Shown one piece after another: positions 7,688 to 17,122 of a stretch of DNA of 64,000 nucleotides; position 1 is the stretch's first letter; each line of letters starts with the position of its first letter. This DNA comes from Dokdonella sp. (GTDB lineage Bacteria; Pseudomonadota; Gammaproteobacteria; Xanthomonadales; Rhodanobacteraceae): positions 62,001 through 126,000 of the forward strand of contig NZ_JAHCAQ010000002.1 of NCBI RefSeq assembly GCF_019634845.1. The letters are read 5' to 3'. A program made the translations under genes and the position numbers. The notes beneath the pieces were generated by a model. That model searched no databases and was not told the DNA's origin. It saw only the letters and a program-made list of their open reading frames with translations.

Positions 7688-8324
7688 TCCAGTCGGCGTG
7701 TTTTTCCTCGAGCGCAAGTGCAGCCATCGCGCTGCGATAGCGCTCCATGTATGCGCCGCGATCGCCGTCGAACCGCAACGGTTCGCCGACGAAGATGTCG
7801 ACGAAGAACGGCACGATCATCCATTCACCTTTCGGCAGCGCCTTGCCGAGGCCGTAGGTGTACACCGGGATCACCGGCACATCGGGCCGGCGCTCGGCGA
7901 TGCGCGCCAGGCCGGTCTTGAACTCGGCCAGTTGCTCGGGTTCACCGCGTGAGCCCTCGGGAAAGAAGATCAGGATGTCGCCACGCTCGAGCGCTTCCGC
8001 CACCGGTGCCAGCAAGTCGTCATGCGCATGCTGGCGCTGCCGATTGAGTGGCACGATGCCGACCACGTTGAGCGCAAACCAGGCCAGCCACCGGTTGCGC
8101 AGGAAGTAGTCGGCGGCCGCCACGGGCCGCACGCGCGGCAACAGGCGCAGCGGCAGCAGGCTGATCAGCGCCATCGCATCGAGATGACTGTTGTGGTTGG
8201 CGGCGAGGATGGCCGGCCCCCGCGTGGGCAGGCGTTCGCGGTGGCGCACGTTGAGGCCGAGCACGATGAGCACCACGCCGCGCACGAGCACGCCGTAGAA
8301 CAACAGCCGGAGCAGCGCGCCCAT
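7683..8324 (-). CDS. PlsC-family lysophospholipid acyltransferase
   Basis: 213 residues. An N-terminal membrane helix is followed by the acyltransferase motifs NHNSHLD (NHx4D, catalytic His/Asp, about residues 46-52), a basic/aromatic motif II region, and FPEGSRG (motif III, about 119-125). The family transfers acyl groups to lysophosphatidic acid or related glycerol phosphates at the inner membrane. Start ATG 8324 lies two bases after the stop of the CdsA-like gene, so it is the last gene of the ynbA-ynbB operon. The association suggests a specialised phospholipid route rather than housekeeping PlsC, but the substrate is unknown. Confidence 0.85.
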   Translation of the reverse strand: MGALLRLLFYGVLVRGVVLIVLGLNVRHRERLPTRGPAILAANHNSHLDAMALISLLPLRLLPRVRPVAAADYFLRNRWLAWFALNVVGIVPLNRQRQHAHDDLLAPVAEALERGDILIFFPEGSRGEPEQLAEFKTGLARIAERRPDVPVIPVYTYGLGKALPKGEWMIVPFFVDIFVGEPLRFDGDRGAYMERYRSAMAALALEEKHADWT

Positions 8325-8326
8325 GG

Positions 8327-9274
8327 TCAGAAATAGAAGTACATGAGGAAGTGGAAGAACAATGGCGCCGTGAACAGCAGGCTGTCGACGCGATCGAGGA
8401 TGCCACCATGCCCCGGGATCAGCGTGCCGGAATCCTTGACGCCGATGTCGCGCTTGAGGGCCGAGATCGTGACGTCGCCGATGAAGCCGCCGCAACCGAT
8501 CATGAGCCCGACCGCGATCGCGTCGGTGCGGGTGAGCGGCGTCAGCAACGGCGCCAGCGCGACCGCCAGCAGTGTCGTCGTGAGTATGCCGCCGATGAGT
8601 CCCTCCGCGGTCTTCTTTGGACTCACGCTCTCGATGATCCGGTGCCGACCCAGCGTGCGCCCCCACACGTACTGCATGACATCGTTGAGCTCGGTCAGCA
8701 GCACCACGAACAGCAACAGCGCCGCGCCATGTGCCGCCACCGGGGCGGCGCCCGGCAGCACGAGCAGCCAGGCCAGGTGGCTCAGACCGAACACCATCGT
8801 CATCAGACCCCAGTGGATCGAACCGGCCGCGCGCAGGAAATCGCGCGTCTCGCCACGCAGCACCATGCGCATCGCGATGAACAGGAATGCCCACACCGGG
8901 ATGAAGATGAGGAACATGTTGTACCACTGCTGCCAGACCCACAAATACTGCAGCGGCACGCACAGATACGCCCAGAACAGCACGCGGCGATCGGCACGCC
9001 GCGTCGGGATCAGCGACAGGTATTCCTTGAGCGCGAGGAACGACAACAGCGCGAAGAATGCGATCGCGATGCCGCGGCGGAACGAGATCGCCAGCGCGAA
9101 GATCGTCACCAGCACCCACCACGACCGCACCCGCGCGGCAAGCTCGGCATGCCGGCCCGCGTCATCGCCGCGGCGCAAGACCGCCACGATCACGCTGGCG
9201 ACGACGAGCACGCCAACGACCGCCGCCACCACCCACAGCACGCTCGGCGGCACCCACAACTGCAGCGGGTTCAT
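8327..9274 (-). CDS. ynbB: CDP-diglyceride synthase-like protein (CdsA family, YnbB type)
   Basis: 315 residues with about eight membrane helices. Near the C-terminus is the cytidylyltransferase signature, seen as SALKRDIGVKDSGTLIPGHG with IL DRVD following (about residues 270-296). CdsA-family enzymes make CDP-diacylglycerol from CTP and phosphatidate. It overlaps ynbA by ATGA and is followed two bases later by a PlsC-like gene, the arrangement of the E. coli ynbAB locus with an added acyltransferase. Because a YnbA-type transferase is next door, it probably feeds that enzyme and is not the sole essential CdsA, which should be elsewhere beside frr/dxr. Confidence 0.85.
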   Translation of the reverse strand: MNPLQLWVPPSVLWVVAAVVGVLVVASVIVAVLRRGDDAGRHAELAARVRSWWVLVTIFALAISFRRGIAIAFFALLSFLALKEYLSLIPTRRADRRVLFWAYLCVPLQYLWVWQQWYNMFLIFIPVWAFLFIAMRMVLRGETRDFLRAAGSIHWGLMTMVFGLSHLAWLLVLPGAAPVAAHGAALLLFVVLLTELNDVMQYVWGRTLGRHRIIESVSPKKTAEGLIGGILTTTLLAVALAPLLTPLTRTDAIAVGLMIGCGGFIGDVTISALKRDIGVKDSGTLIPGHGGILDRVDSLLFTAPLFFHFLMYFYF

Positions 9275-9891
9275 GCCGCGCTCCCGCGCTGGCGCAGTTC
9301 GGTCAGCGCGCCGCGCGCGCGGTTGACCACGGTCAGCACCGACAGGCCCACCGCCAGCCACAGCAGCCACGCCAGCCAGGCCCCACTGGGCACGCCGCTG
9401 CCGAGCAGCAGGCCGAGCGCACCGAACAAGAAGGCCCGGTCACTCTTGCCGAGCGGACCGTCGTAGCGGCGGCTGGCGCCGATCTGGACCCCGATCACGC
9501 CCGTCATCTCGACGAGGATGCCGAGCACGACCAGCAACACGAGCGCGATCGGCGCGAACTCCGGACGCAGCGCCAGCGGCAGGTACATGGCGGCGTCGGC
9601 CACCACGTCGCCCAGCTCGTTGAGGATCGCCCCAAGCCGCGACATCTGGCCATGCTCGCGCGCGAGCATGCCGTCGATCGCATTGAGCGCCATGCGTACG
9701 AACAAGGCCGCCGGCAACAGCCACAACACGCGGCGATCGGGTTCGACCATGACGCTGGCGCCGACTGCGGCGGCGAGCACCACGGCGGCGAGCGTGACCT
9801 GGTTGGCGCTGATGCCGGCGCGCGCGAGACCGCGCACGAGCGGTCGCAGCAGCCGCTGGAACATCGGCTTGAGCTGATAGATGCTTGGCAT
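9271..9891 (-). CDS. ynbA: CDP-alcohol phosphatidyltransferase family protein, YnbA type
   Basis: 206 residues, several membrane helices. The CDP-alcohol phosphotransferase motif (D1xxD2GxxARx8GxxxD3xxxD4) is present at residues 70-95, but D1 and D3 are Asn (N70, N91), while D73, the Gly-Ala-Arg core and D95 are kept. I recall the same Asn substitutions in E. coli YnbA, together with the nearby RYDGPLGKSDRA segment also seen here, so this is a subfamily trait rather than decay. The acceptor alcohol is unknown. ATG 9891 has no clear Shine-Dalgarno. It is the first gene of a minus-strand operon with ynbB and a PlsC-like gene, divergent from the MetX-family gene across 112 bases. Confidence 0.85.
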   Translation of the reverse strand: MPSIYQLKPMFQRLLRPLVRGLARAGISANQVTLAAVVLAAAVGASVMVEPDRRVLWLLPAALFVRMALNAIDGMLAREHGQMSRLGAILNELGDVVADAAMYLPLALRPEFAPIALVLLVVLGILVEMTGVIGVQIGASRRYDGPLGKSDRAFLFGALGLLLGSGVPSGAWLAWLLWLAVGLSVLTVVNRARGALTELRQRGSAA

Positions 9892-10003
9892 GAGGGATCC
9901 CGGCAACGCGCGCCAACATAGCAGAACGATATGCAGGCGCCGATCTTGGCCTGTGCTGCGGGCACCGCTACAGTGGCAGACCCACAATGTTCCAGCGCCC
10001 GCC

Positions 10004-11146
10004 ATGGCCGATGCCCGCCGCTACTTCAACCTGCCCTCGCCGTTGCGCATGAAACGCGGCGGCGAACTGGTCGGCGCGCGGCTTGCCTACGAAACCTGGG
10101 GCACGCTGGCACCCGCGCGCGACAACGCGGTGCTCGTTCTCACCGGCATGTCGCCGAGTGCACATGCCGCATCGAGTGCCGGCGACCCCTCGCCCGGTTG
10201 GTGGGAGGACATCATCGGTCCCGGCAAGGCGATCGATACCACGCGCTGGTTCGTGATCTGCCCGAACACGCTCGGCAGTTGCAAGGGCTCGACCGGCCCG
10301 GCCGATCTCGACCCGCGCACGGGCCGTCCCTACCGGCTCGACTTTCCCGACATCACGCTCGAAGACACCGCCGACGCCGCCTGGGAGCTCGTGCGCAGCT
10401 TCGGCATCGACAAGCTGGCCTGCCTGCTCGGCAATTCGATGGGCGGCATGGCCGCGCTGGCCTACCTCACCCACCATCCCGGCAGCGCGCGCAGCCACAT
10501 CAGCATTTCCACCGCACCCCAGGCGCAGCCGTTCGCGATCGCGATCCGCTCGCTGCAGCGCGAGGCGATCCGGCTCGACCCGAACTGGAACGGCGGCAAC
10601 TATGACGATGCGCATTACCCCGAAGCGGGCATGTCGATCGCGCGCAAGCTCGGCGTCATCACCTATCGCTCCGCGATGGAGTGGAAGGGCCGCTTCGCGC
10701 GCATCCGGCTCGATGCCGACCAGCGCGACGATGATCCGTTCGGTTTCGAGTTCCAGGTCGAGTCCTACCTGGCCGGCCATGCGGCCCGCTTCGTGCGTGG
10801 CTTCGATCCCAACAGCTACCTGTACCTGTCGCGTGCCAGCGACTGGTTCGATCTGGCCGAATACGGCCACGGCAAGGTCGAGGCCGCGCTGCAGGGTCTG
10901 GGCGTGGAGCGCGCGCTCGTGATCGGCGTGGAGAGCGACATCCTGTTTCCGCTGCGCCAGCAGCAGCAAATCGCCGATGGTCTGCGCATGGCCGGCGCCG
11001 AGGTCGAATTCGTTGCGCTCGACAGCCCGCAGGGCCACGACTCCTTTCTCGTCGACACGGTGCGCTTCGGTGCCGCGATCGGTGGCTTCCTGGCCACGAT
11101 GGCCGGCGCCGGCACCCAGCCCGCTCGCGCAGGCCAAGCCTCGTGA
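10004..11146 (+). CDS. metX: MetX-family O-acyltransferase, probably serine O-succinyltransferase
   Basis: 380 residues, alpha/beta hydrolase fold. The nucleophile elbow is GNSMGG (Ser145). The acid Asp lies in VESDILFPL and the His in SPQGHDSF near the C-terminus. The acyl-acceptor region reads TGMSPSAHAA and then CPNTLGSCKGSTGP, which I associate with the Xanthomonadales subgroup described as serine O-succinyltransferases (cysteine pathway) rather than homoserine acetyltransferases. ATG 10004 gives the usual family start; longer readings from 9881 overlap the ynbA start. Specificity is from memory of the family, not proven by residues. Followed directly by a tRNA-Leu. Confidence 0.85.
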   Translation: MADARRYFNLPSPLRMKRGGELVGARLAYETWGTLAPARDNAVLVLTGMSPSAHAASSAGDPSPGWWEDIIGPGKAIDTTRWFVICPNTLGSCKGSTGPADLDPRTGRPYRLDFPDITLEDTADAAWELVRSFGIDKLACLLGNSMGGMAALAYLTHHPGSARSHISISTAPQAQPFAIAIRSLQREAIRLDPNWNGGNYDDAHYPEAGMSIARKLGVITYRSAMEWKGRFARIRLDADQRDDDPFGFEFQVESYLAGHAARFVRGFDPNSYLYLSRASDWFDLAEYGHGKVEAALQGLGVERALVIGVESDILFPLRQQQQIADGLRMAGAEVEFVALDSPQGHDSFLVDTVRFGAAIGGFLATMAGAGTQPARAGQAS

Positions 11147-11182
11147 CATATACTGCGCGACCCCGCGCCGTTGCCGGATCGG

Positions 11183-11267
11183 GCCGAAGTGGCGGAATCG
11201 GTAGACGCAGCGGACTCAAAATCCGCCGCCCTTAAAAGCGTGTGGGTTCGAGTCCCACCTTCGGCAC
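11183..11267 (+). tRNA. tRNA-Leu (CAA)
   Basis: Cloverleaf with acceptor stem GCCGAAG/CTTCGGC, a long variable arm typical of Leu, and loop CTCAAAA giving anticodon CAA (reads UUG). CCA is not encoded (ACACA follows). A -10-like TATACT lies at 11149-11154, just past the upstream gene's stop, so it may have its own promoter. Confidence 0.95.
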
Positions 11268-11439
11268 ACAATCCTGCTCCACGCGCCAGCCCATGATGCG
11301 TATCGCGCGTGCAATCCGGCCCGCTGCGCGGCGACCAAGGGCGATCGTCCACCCGTGGTGCCGATGCACGGTGCCGTGCTAGCGTCGAGCGCTGCGCGGC
11401 GCGGTGGCGCCGCACCGGTTGGTCAGGGGGACCACGTCG

Positions 11440-12529
11440 ATGAAGGAAGCTCATCTGCAGCAGTTGCCGCTGTGGGCCTGGCTGTGGCCCGTGCTCGCGC
11501 TCGTGCTTGGCGCCGGCGCGCTGGCGACTGGCGCCGCGCCGGCATGGCTGCTCCTGCTGGCCGCGGTGTTGCTCGGCGGCGCGGTGTTCGCAGCCGTGCA
11601 CCATGCCGAGATCGTTGCGCTGCGCGTGGGCCAGCCGCTGGGTTCGCTGCTGCTGGCAGTGGCCGTGACCGTGATCGAGGTGTCGCTGATCGCCACCCTG
11701 ATGCTCGCTGGCGCCGAGGGCAGCGAGGAAGTCGCACGCGATGCCGTGTTCTCGGCGGTGATGATCGTCCTCAACGGCGTGATCGGGTTGTGCCTGTTGC
11801 TGGGCGGACGGCGTCACCACGAACAGGTGTTCCGCCTCGATGCGGCCAGCGGCGCGATGGCCGTGCTCGGCGTGCTGGCGACCTTCGTGCTGATCCTGCC
11901 CAACTACGTGCCGTCGGGCGGCGAGCACCGTTTTTCATCGCTGCAGCTCATCGCGGTGGCGGTGGTGACATTCCTGCTCTATGTCGTGTTCCTGTTCGTG
12001 CAGACGGTCAGGCACCGCGACTATTTCCTGCCGCTGGCCGCGGCGGGCAAGCATGCCGAGCCCCACGCGCCGCCGCTGCCGAAGGTGCTGCGCGCAAGCG
12101 CGATCCTGCTGCCGCTGTCACTCATCGCCGTGATCATGCTGGCCAAGCTGCTGTCGTTCCCGCTCGATTCGGCCGTGGATGCCGCCGGTCTGCCGCAGTC
12201 GGTGGTCGGCGTGGTGATCGCCGCCGTGGTGCTCACACCCGAAGGCCTTGCTGCGACGCTGTCGGCGATCCGCAACGATCTGCAGAACAGCATCAACCTC
12301 GTGCTCGGTTCGGCGTTGGCCAGCATCGGCCTGACCATTCCGGTGGTGACCGCGATCGCGATCGGCACCGGGCGACCGCTGACGCTGGGCCTGTCGGCCG
12401 AGCATCAGGTGCTGTTGTTGCTGACGCTGTTCACGAGCCTGCTGACGCTGGGCACCGGACGCACCACGATCCTGCAGGGCGCGGTGCATCTGGGCATCTT
12501 CGTGATCTTCCTCGTGCTGTCGATCGTGC

Positions 12530-12534
<5 letters not shown>
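11440..12534 (+). CDS. ChaA/CaCA-type calcium (sodium):proton antiporter
   Basis: 364 residues with about ten membrane helices in two repeats. The alpha-repeat segments with acidic residues are seen as VAVTVIEVSLIATL (about residues 73-86) and VVLTPEGLAATLSAIRND (about 264-281), and LFVQTVRHRDYFLP matches the ChaA-like family. It exchanges cytosolic Ca2+ or Na+/K+ for periplasmic H+. ATG 11440 has an AGGGGG nine bases upstream; a longer reading from 11404 exists. The stop lies in a small dyad with the convergent serS stop. Confidence 0.85.
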
Positions 12535-13863
<1,329 letters not shown>

Positions 13864-13950
13864 GCTGCGGCGCAGCCCGCACCGTGGCCGCGCCGCCGCG
13901 ACCGGCAGCACGACGACCGCATCGGACTCGGCGCTCGCGCCTTCGGCATT
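13864..13950 (-). pseudogene. Degenerate copy of the dacB 3' end
   Basis: Minus-strand translation gives NAEGASAESDAVVVLPVAAA, which lines up with the C-terminus of DacB (ADAERASAELDAIVAMLVEA). At DNA level, CTGCGGCGC and GACGA.CGCATCG..CTCGGCGCTCGC are shared with 15484-15572 in the same order, with a gap of roughly ten bases. It has no start and runs into the serS promoter. Probably the scar of a duplication or insertion that separated dacB from serS. The rest of the gap to 14064 shows no gene. Confidence 0.6.
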
Positions 13951-14064
13951 GACCACCCGAAAGAGCCGGACTAGATTGCCGCGTGCTCCCGACGCAGAAC
14001 CGCGACCTGCGCGCGAGGCACCTCCAGTTGCCCATGCGTTGCGGCGTGTCAGGGAGCGAGGGTC

Positions 14065-14709
14065 ATGCTGTCGATGTACCGACGATTCATCTCGCGCGGG
14101 CTTGCCGCGCTCGTGCTGACGCTGGCTGCGGCCACCACCGCGATGGCACAGGTGCCACGCACGCTCAATTACCAGGGATACCTGACATCGCCGGGTGGAA
14201 CGCCGATCAACGGCGTCGCCACGCTGATCGCCTCCATTTGGGACCAACCCAGCGGCGGCACGCAGCTTGCCAGCAATACCTTTGCCTCGGTCGCCGTCAC
14301 CAATGGCGTGTTCAACGTCGCGCTCGATGTCTCCAGTGTGACGTTCACCGGCCCCACCTATTTGCAGATCATCATCAACGGCGAAACGCTGTCGCCGCGG
14401 CAACCGATCAGCGCCAGCGCCTATGCCATCCGCGCCGCGAGCTCCGATGCGTTCGCCATCGAATGCACGCGTCAGTTCGGCAGTTTCGTGAACGTGCCCG
14501 CCAACAGGTATGGTTTCGGCGTGTCGGCAGTCTGCCCAACTGGCTATACCGCGACCGGAATGGGTATCGAAGCCGCGGCGAACGTGGTGGTGGCGGATTC
14601 TGTGATCAGCAACGGGAGCGCAACCATTTTCACCTACAACCTCGGAAGCACCGCGCAGAGCACGCGCGCGTGGGTGCAATGCTGCCGCGTCCCGGCACGG
14701 GAGAATTGA
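14065..14709 (+). CDS. Secreted protein of unknown function (NYQGYL N-terminal module)
   Basis: 214 residues. A Sec signal peptide (about 1-28, AMA before Gln) is followed by PRTLNYQGYLTSPGG, a module (about 30-130) I recall at the mature N-terminus of many secreted or surface proteins of environmental bacteria, reading as a beta-sandwich. A second part (about 130-210) has four cysteines (one early, one mid, a CC pair near the end) that could form disulfides. No enzyme motif. The start has GAGGG close upstream; ATG 14074 is the alternative. The stop overlaps the start of the next secreted protein by one base. The pair sits between dacB and a degenerate dacB fragment, suggesting an inserted block. 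Confidence 0.75.
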   Translation: MLSMYRRFISRGLAALVLTLAAATTAMAQVPRTLNYQGYLTSPGGTPINGVATLIASIWDQPSGGTQLASNTFASVAVTNGVFNVALDVSSVTFTGPTYLQIIINGETLSPRQPISASAYAIRAASSDAFAIECTRQFGSFVNVPANRYGFGVSAVCPTGYTATGMGIEAAANVVVADSVISNGSATIFTYNLGSTAQSTRAWVQCCRVPAREN

Positions 14710-15035
14710 TGGCCATGCATCACCTTGCTGGCAAACATGCCGGGTGCCGCAAGGCAAAACCATCGGCACGGACGGCCGCGGTCATGGCCGTCCTGCTGGC
14801 TCCCTTCGCTTTCGCTGCTGGCCCATCCAGCGTCAGCTACTCGATCCCGATATCGACGTTGAACGCTGGCGCCGATGTCATGATGTCGTCGAGCTACGTC
14901 CTGCATTCGTCGCTGGGGGACGCCGTGTTCGGCGCTGCCGGTACCAGTGCCAGCTACCGCTTGACCACGGGGCTGTGGAACCCGCACAGCGCCGCCCATG
15001 ACATCATCTTCCGGAACGGCTTCGACGGACCGTGA
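14709..15035 (+). CDS. Small secreted protein with IF..GFD C-terminal tail
   Basis: 108 residues. An extended basic n-region and hydrophobic stretch end in FAFAAG (signal peptide about 1-40). A compact module follows (about 42-94): YSIPISTLNAGADVM, then SSYVLHSSLGD and SYRLTTGLWN, a repeat-like beta pattern common in secreted proteins. The last 11 residues, DIIFRNGFDGP, match a tail I recall on many Xanthomonadales exported proteins, function unknown (possibly sorting or surface retention). ATG 14709 overlaps the previous stop. No enzymatic motif seen. Confidence 0.7.
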   Translation: MAMHHLAGKHAGCRKAKPSARTAAVMAVLLAPFAFAAGPSSVSYSIPISTLNAGADVMMSSSYVLHSSLGDAVFGAAGTSASYRLTTGLWNPHSAAHDIIFRNGFDGP

Positions 15036-15478
15036 GGTCGGCGGAAGCGTCTTGCGCAGAGCCGCCTTGCGGCCAGCTGGAGGCGATCCCGCCGCCGTGA
15101 TGGTGCGGCCGGCTGGAAGTGACCGCATCTGCTGCAACGGTTTCGACTGAACGAGGCGGACCTGTCCCGCGGCTGGCCATGGCAGGCTCGCCGCCACTCG
15201 CATCGAAACGCAACATCCCGGTATCCGACCGTAGTGCGCATTGCAGACCGGAAAGCCAGTCTCGCGCGGACGCACGGGAAATCCACTCGTCCCTTTCGCG
15301 CCGTCTCCGGGATGGCTGGAGGCGGCGCAAGCGCGTGACACCGCGCCTGATCCGGGGCGTGGCCGGTGTGGTTGGCCAGGGCTGGCCGTTGCGCCGTTCT
15401 CGGCGTTGTCCCTTGCGTCGGTGCGCGCCATCCTGCGCCACCCCGATCGCGGCGGCTTGCATCAACGCACTTCGCGAT
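15036..15478. other. 443-base intergenic region with no recognisable gene
   Basis: Lies between the convergent secreted-protein gene and dacB. Frames on both strands exist because of high GC, but their translations are Arg/Ala-rich and featureless, and none has a good start. No tRNA, CRISPR, IS or strong hairpin was found. Together with the preceding two genes it may be the inserted block that separated dacB from serS. Confidence 0.5.
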
Positions 15479-17122
15479 TCATGGCTGCGGCGCGGCCAGC
15501 ACCGTGGGCGGGCCGCTGCGCGGTGCCTCGACCAGCATCGCGACGATCGCATCGAGCTCGGCGCTCGCACGCTCGGCGTCGGCCGCGCGCACGTAGTTGT
15601 CGAGGATCAGCGCGAAGGCCAGTCGCTCGCCGCTAGCCGCAGTCGCGTAGCCGACCAGCGAAGCGACGTTGCGCATCGCACCGGTCTTGGCGAACACGCG
15701 ACCGCGCGTGGCTTCGTCCTTGAGCCGCCGCGCCAGCGTGCCGTCGACACCGGCTTCGGGCAAGGCACTGCGGAACGGCCGCAGCGCCGGGGCATCGGCG
15801 TTGGCCACCAGCAGCTTGACGAACGCAGCGGCACTGCTGAGGTTGCGTCGCGACAGGCCCGCGCCATCGTCGAGCACGACTTCGCCCGGATCGATGCCGA
15901 TGCGACCGAGATAGCGACGCATCGCACGCAACCCATATTGCTCGCTGGTCAGGAAAGTGGCGGCGTCCTGCCCGTTCGCCGCGGCTGCCGCGCGCTCGCG
16001 CTCCTGCGCGCCGACCGTCAGCAGCAGGTTCTGCAGGTACAGGTTCTGCGACAGCTTGAGGCCCCGTTCGAGCACGCGCTCGAGCGGCGGCGACCAGCTG
16101 TCGGCAATGTGCCAGACCCGCTCGCCCGCGAGCGCCTCGTTAACGCGGGGCCAGGCCACGCTGCGCAGCTTGCCGGTGACCTCGATGCCGCGATCGGCCA
16201 GTGCCTGGCGCAGGAGCTGGCCCGCCAACAGCGCGGGGTCGGGCAGCGACAGGCGGAACTCGGTCTCGGCGGCGCCCAGCGCGACGCGGCCGAACGCGCT
16301 GAGGCGATGCTCGCCCGGGCGGCGGATGAGGCCGATGTCGCTGCGCACCGGCGGCGCCACCGTGCGCAAGCGGTTGTCGAGCTCGAATGCCTGCGCGAAC
16401 ACGGGCGGATCGAAGCGCAGGCGCGCGCTGGTGTCGGCCTTGGCGCCAGGCGCCACGTACACGCGCACGACGTTCTCGCCGATGCTCAGTGCCGACGCCG
16501 GCACGGCGAACCAGCTCTGCAGGTCGTCGGCCTCCCAGCCGCCGCCGAAGCTCGCGTTGGCGAACCAGGTGGCGTCGGCGATGAGATCGCCGTCGACCTT
16601 GCGCACGCCGGCCTTGCGCAGCGCCTCGGCCAGCTCCTCGGCCCAGCGCGCATGCATCTCGGTGCCGAGCGTCGGGTCGCCGCGACCATACAGGGTGAGA
16701 TCGCCGCGCAGCGTGCCATCGCGCAGTGGCCGCGCGCTGGCGAGCAGGCTGGTGGCGAAACGGTAGTCGGCGCCGAGACTGTCGAGCGCCAACGCGGCGG
16801 TGTAGAGCTTGGCACTCGAGGCCGGCACCAGCAGGCGCTGTGCATCGTGCGCATACCAGATGCGCCCGCTGTCGAGCGAGATGATCTCGATGCCCCAACT
16901 CGCGGCGGCGAACCGCGGCGCACCGATATGCACGTCGATGCGCTCGGCCAGACCCGCCGGTGCGGCGGTTTGGGCTGCCGGCTGGGGCGCCGCGGTGGGC
17001 GCCGCCGTGGGTGCCGCTGGTGGCGCAGCAACTGGCGGGCTGGCAGCGGGCGGCGATTGCGCCGCGGCGCCGGCCATCAGCCACATCGCCAGCCATGCCG
17101 CCCCGATCAGCGTGCGCCTCAT
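15479..17122 (-). CDS. dacB: D-alanyl-D-alanine carboxypeptidase/endopeptidase (PBP4, family S13)
   Basis: 547 residues. A signal peptide (about 1-21) precedes an Ala/Pro-rich linker (about 22-56). The penicillin-binding catalytic motifs follow: SSAK (nucleophile Ser102, Lys105), SQN in LKLSQNLYLQN (about residue 355), and KTG in FAKTGAMRN (about 485). The long insert between the first two motifs is the PBP4 domain II/III. It trims or cleaves peptide cross-links in periplasmic murein. ATG 17122 overlaps the rarA stop (ATGA), so dacB is translated behind rarA. A degenerate copy of its 3' end lies upstream of serS. Confidence 0.93.
   Translation of the reverse strand: MRRTLIGAAWLAMWLMAGAAAQSPPAASPPVAAPPAAPTAAPTAAPQPAAQTAAPAGLAERIDVHIGAPRFAAASWGIEIISLDSGRIWYAHDAQRLLVPASSAKLYTAALALDSLGADYRFATSLLASARPLRDGTLRGDLTLYGRGDPTLGTEMHARWAEELAEALRKAGVRKVDGDLIADATWFANASFGGGWEADDLQSWFAVPASALSIGENVVRVYVAPGAKADTSARLRFDPPVFAQAFELDNRLRTVAPPVRSDIGLIRRPGEHRLSAFGRVALGAAETEFRLSLPDPALLAGQLLRQALADRGIEVTGKLRSVAWPRVNEALAGERVWHIADSWSPPLERVLERGLKLSQNLYLQNLLLTVGAQERERAAAAANGQDAATFLTSEQYGLRAMRRYLGRIGIDPGEVVLDDGAGLSRRNLSSAAAFVKLLVANADAPALRPFRSALPEAGVDGTLARRLKDEATRGRVFAKTGAMRNVASLVGYATAASGERLAFALILDNYVRAADAERASAELDAIVAMLVEAPRSGPPTVLAAPQP

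Noticed and set aside
9892-10003. Riboswitch or Met/Cys regulatory element upstream of the MetX-family gene
   Set aside because: Only 112 bases shared by two divergent genes, with no SAM-riboswitch-like helices or T-box seen.
15241-15636. Small plus-strand frame in the empty 15036-15478 region
   Set aside because: No ribosome site, featureless Pro/Arg-rich translation, and it runs into the antisense of dacB.
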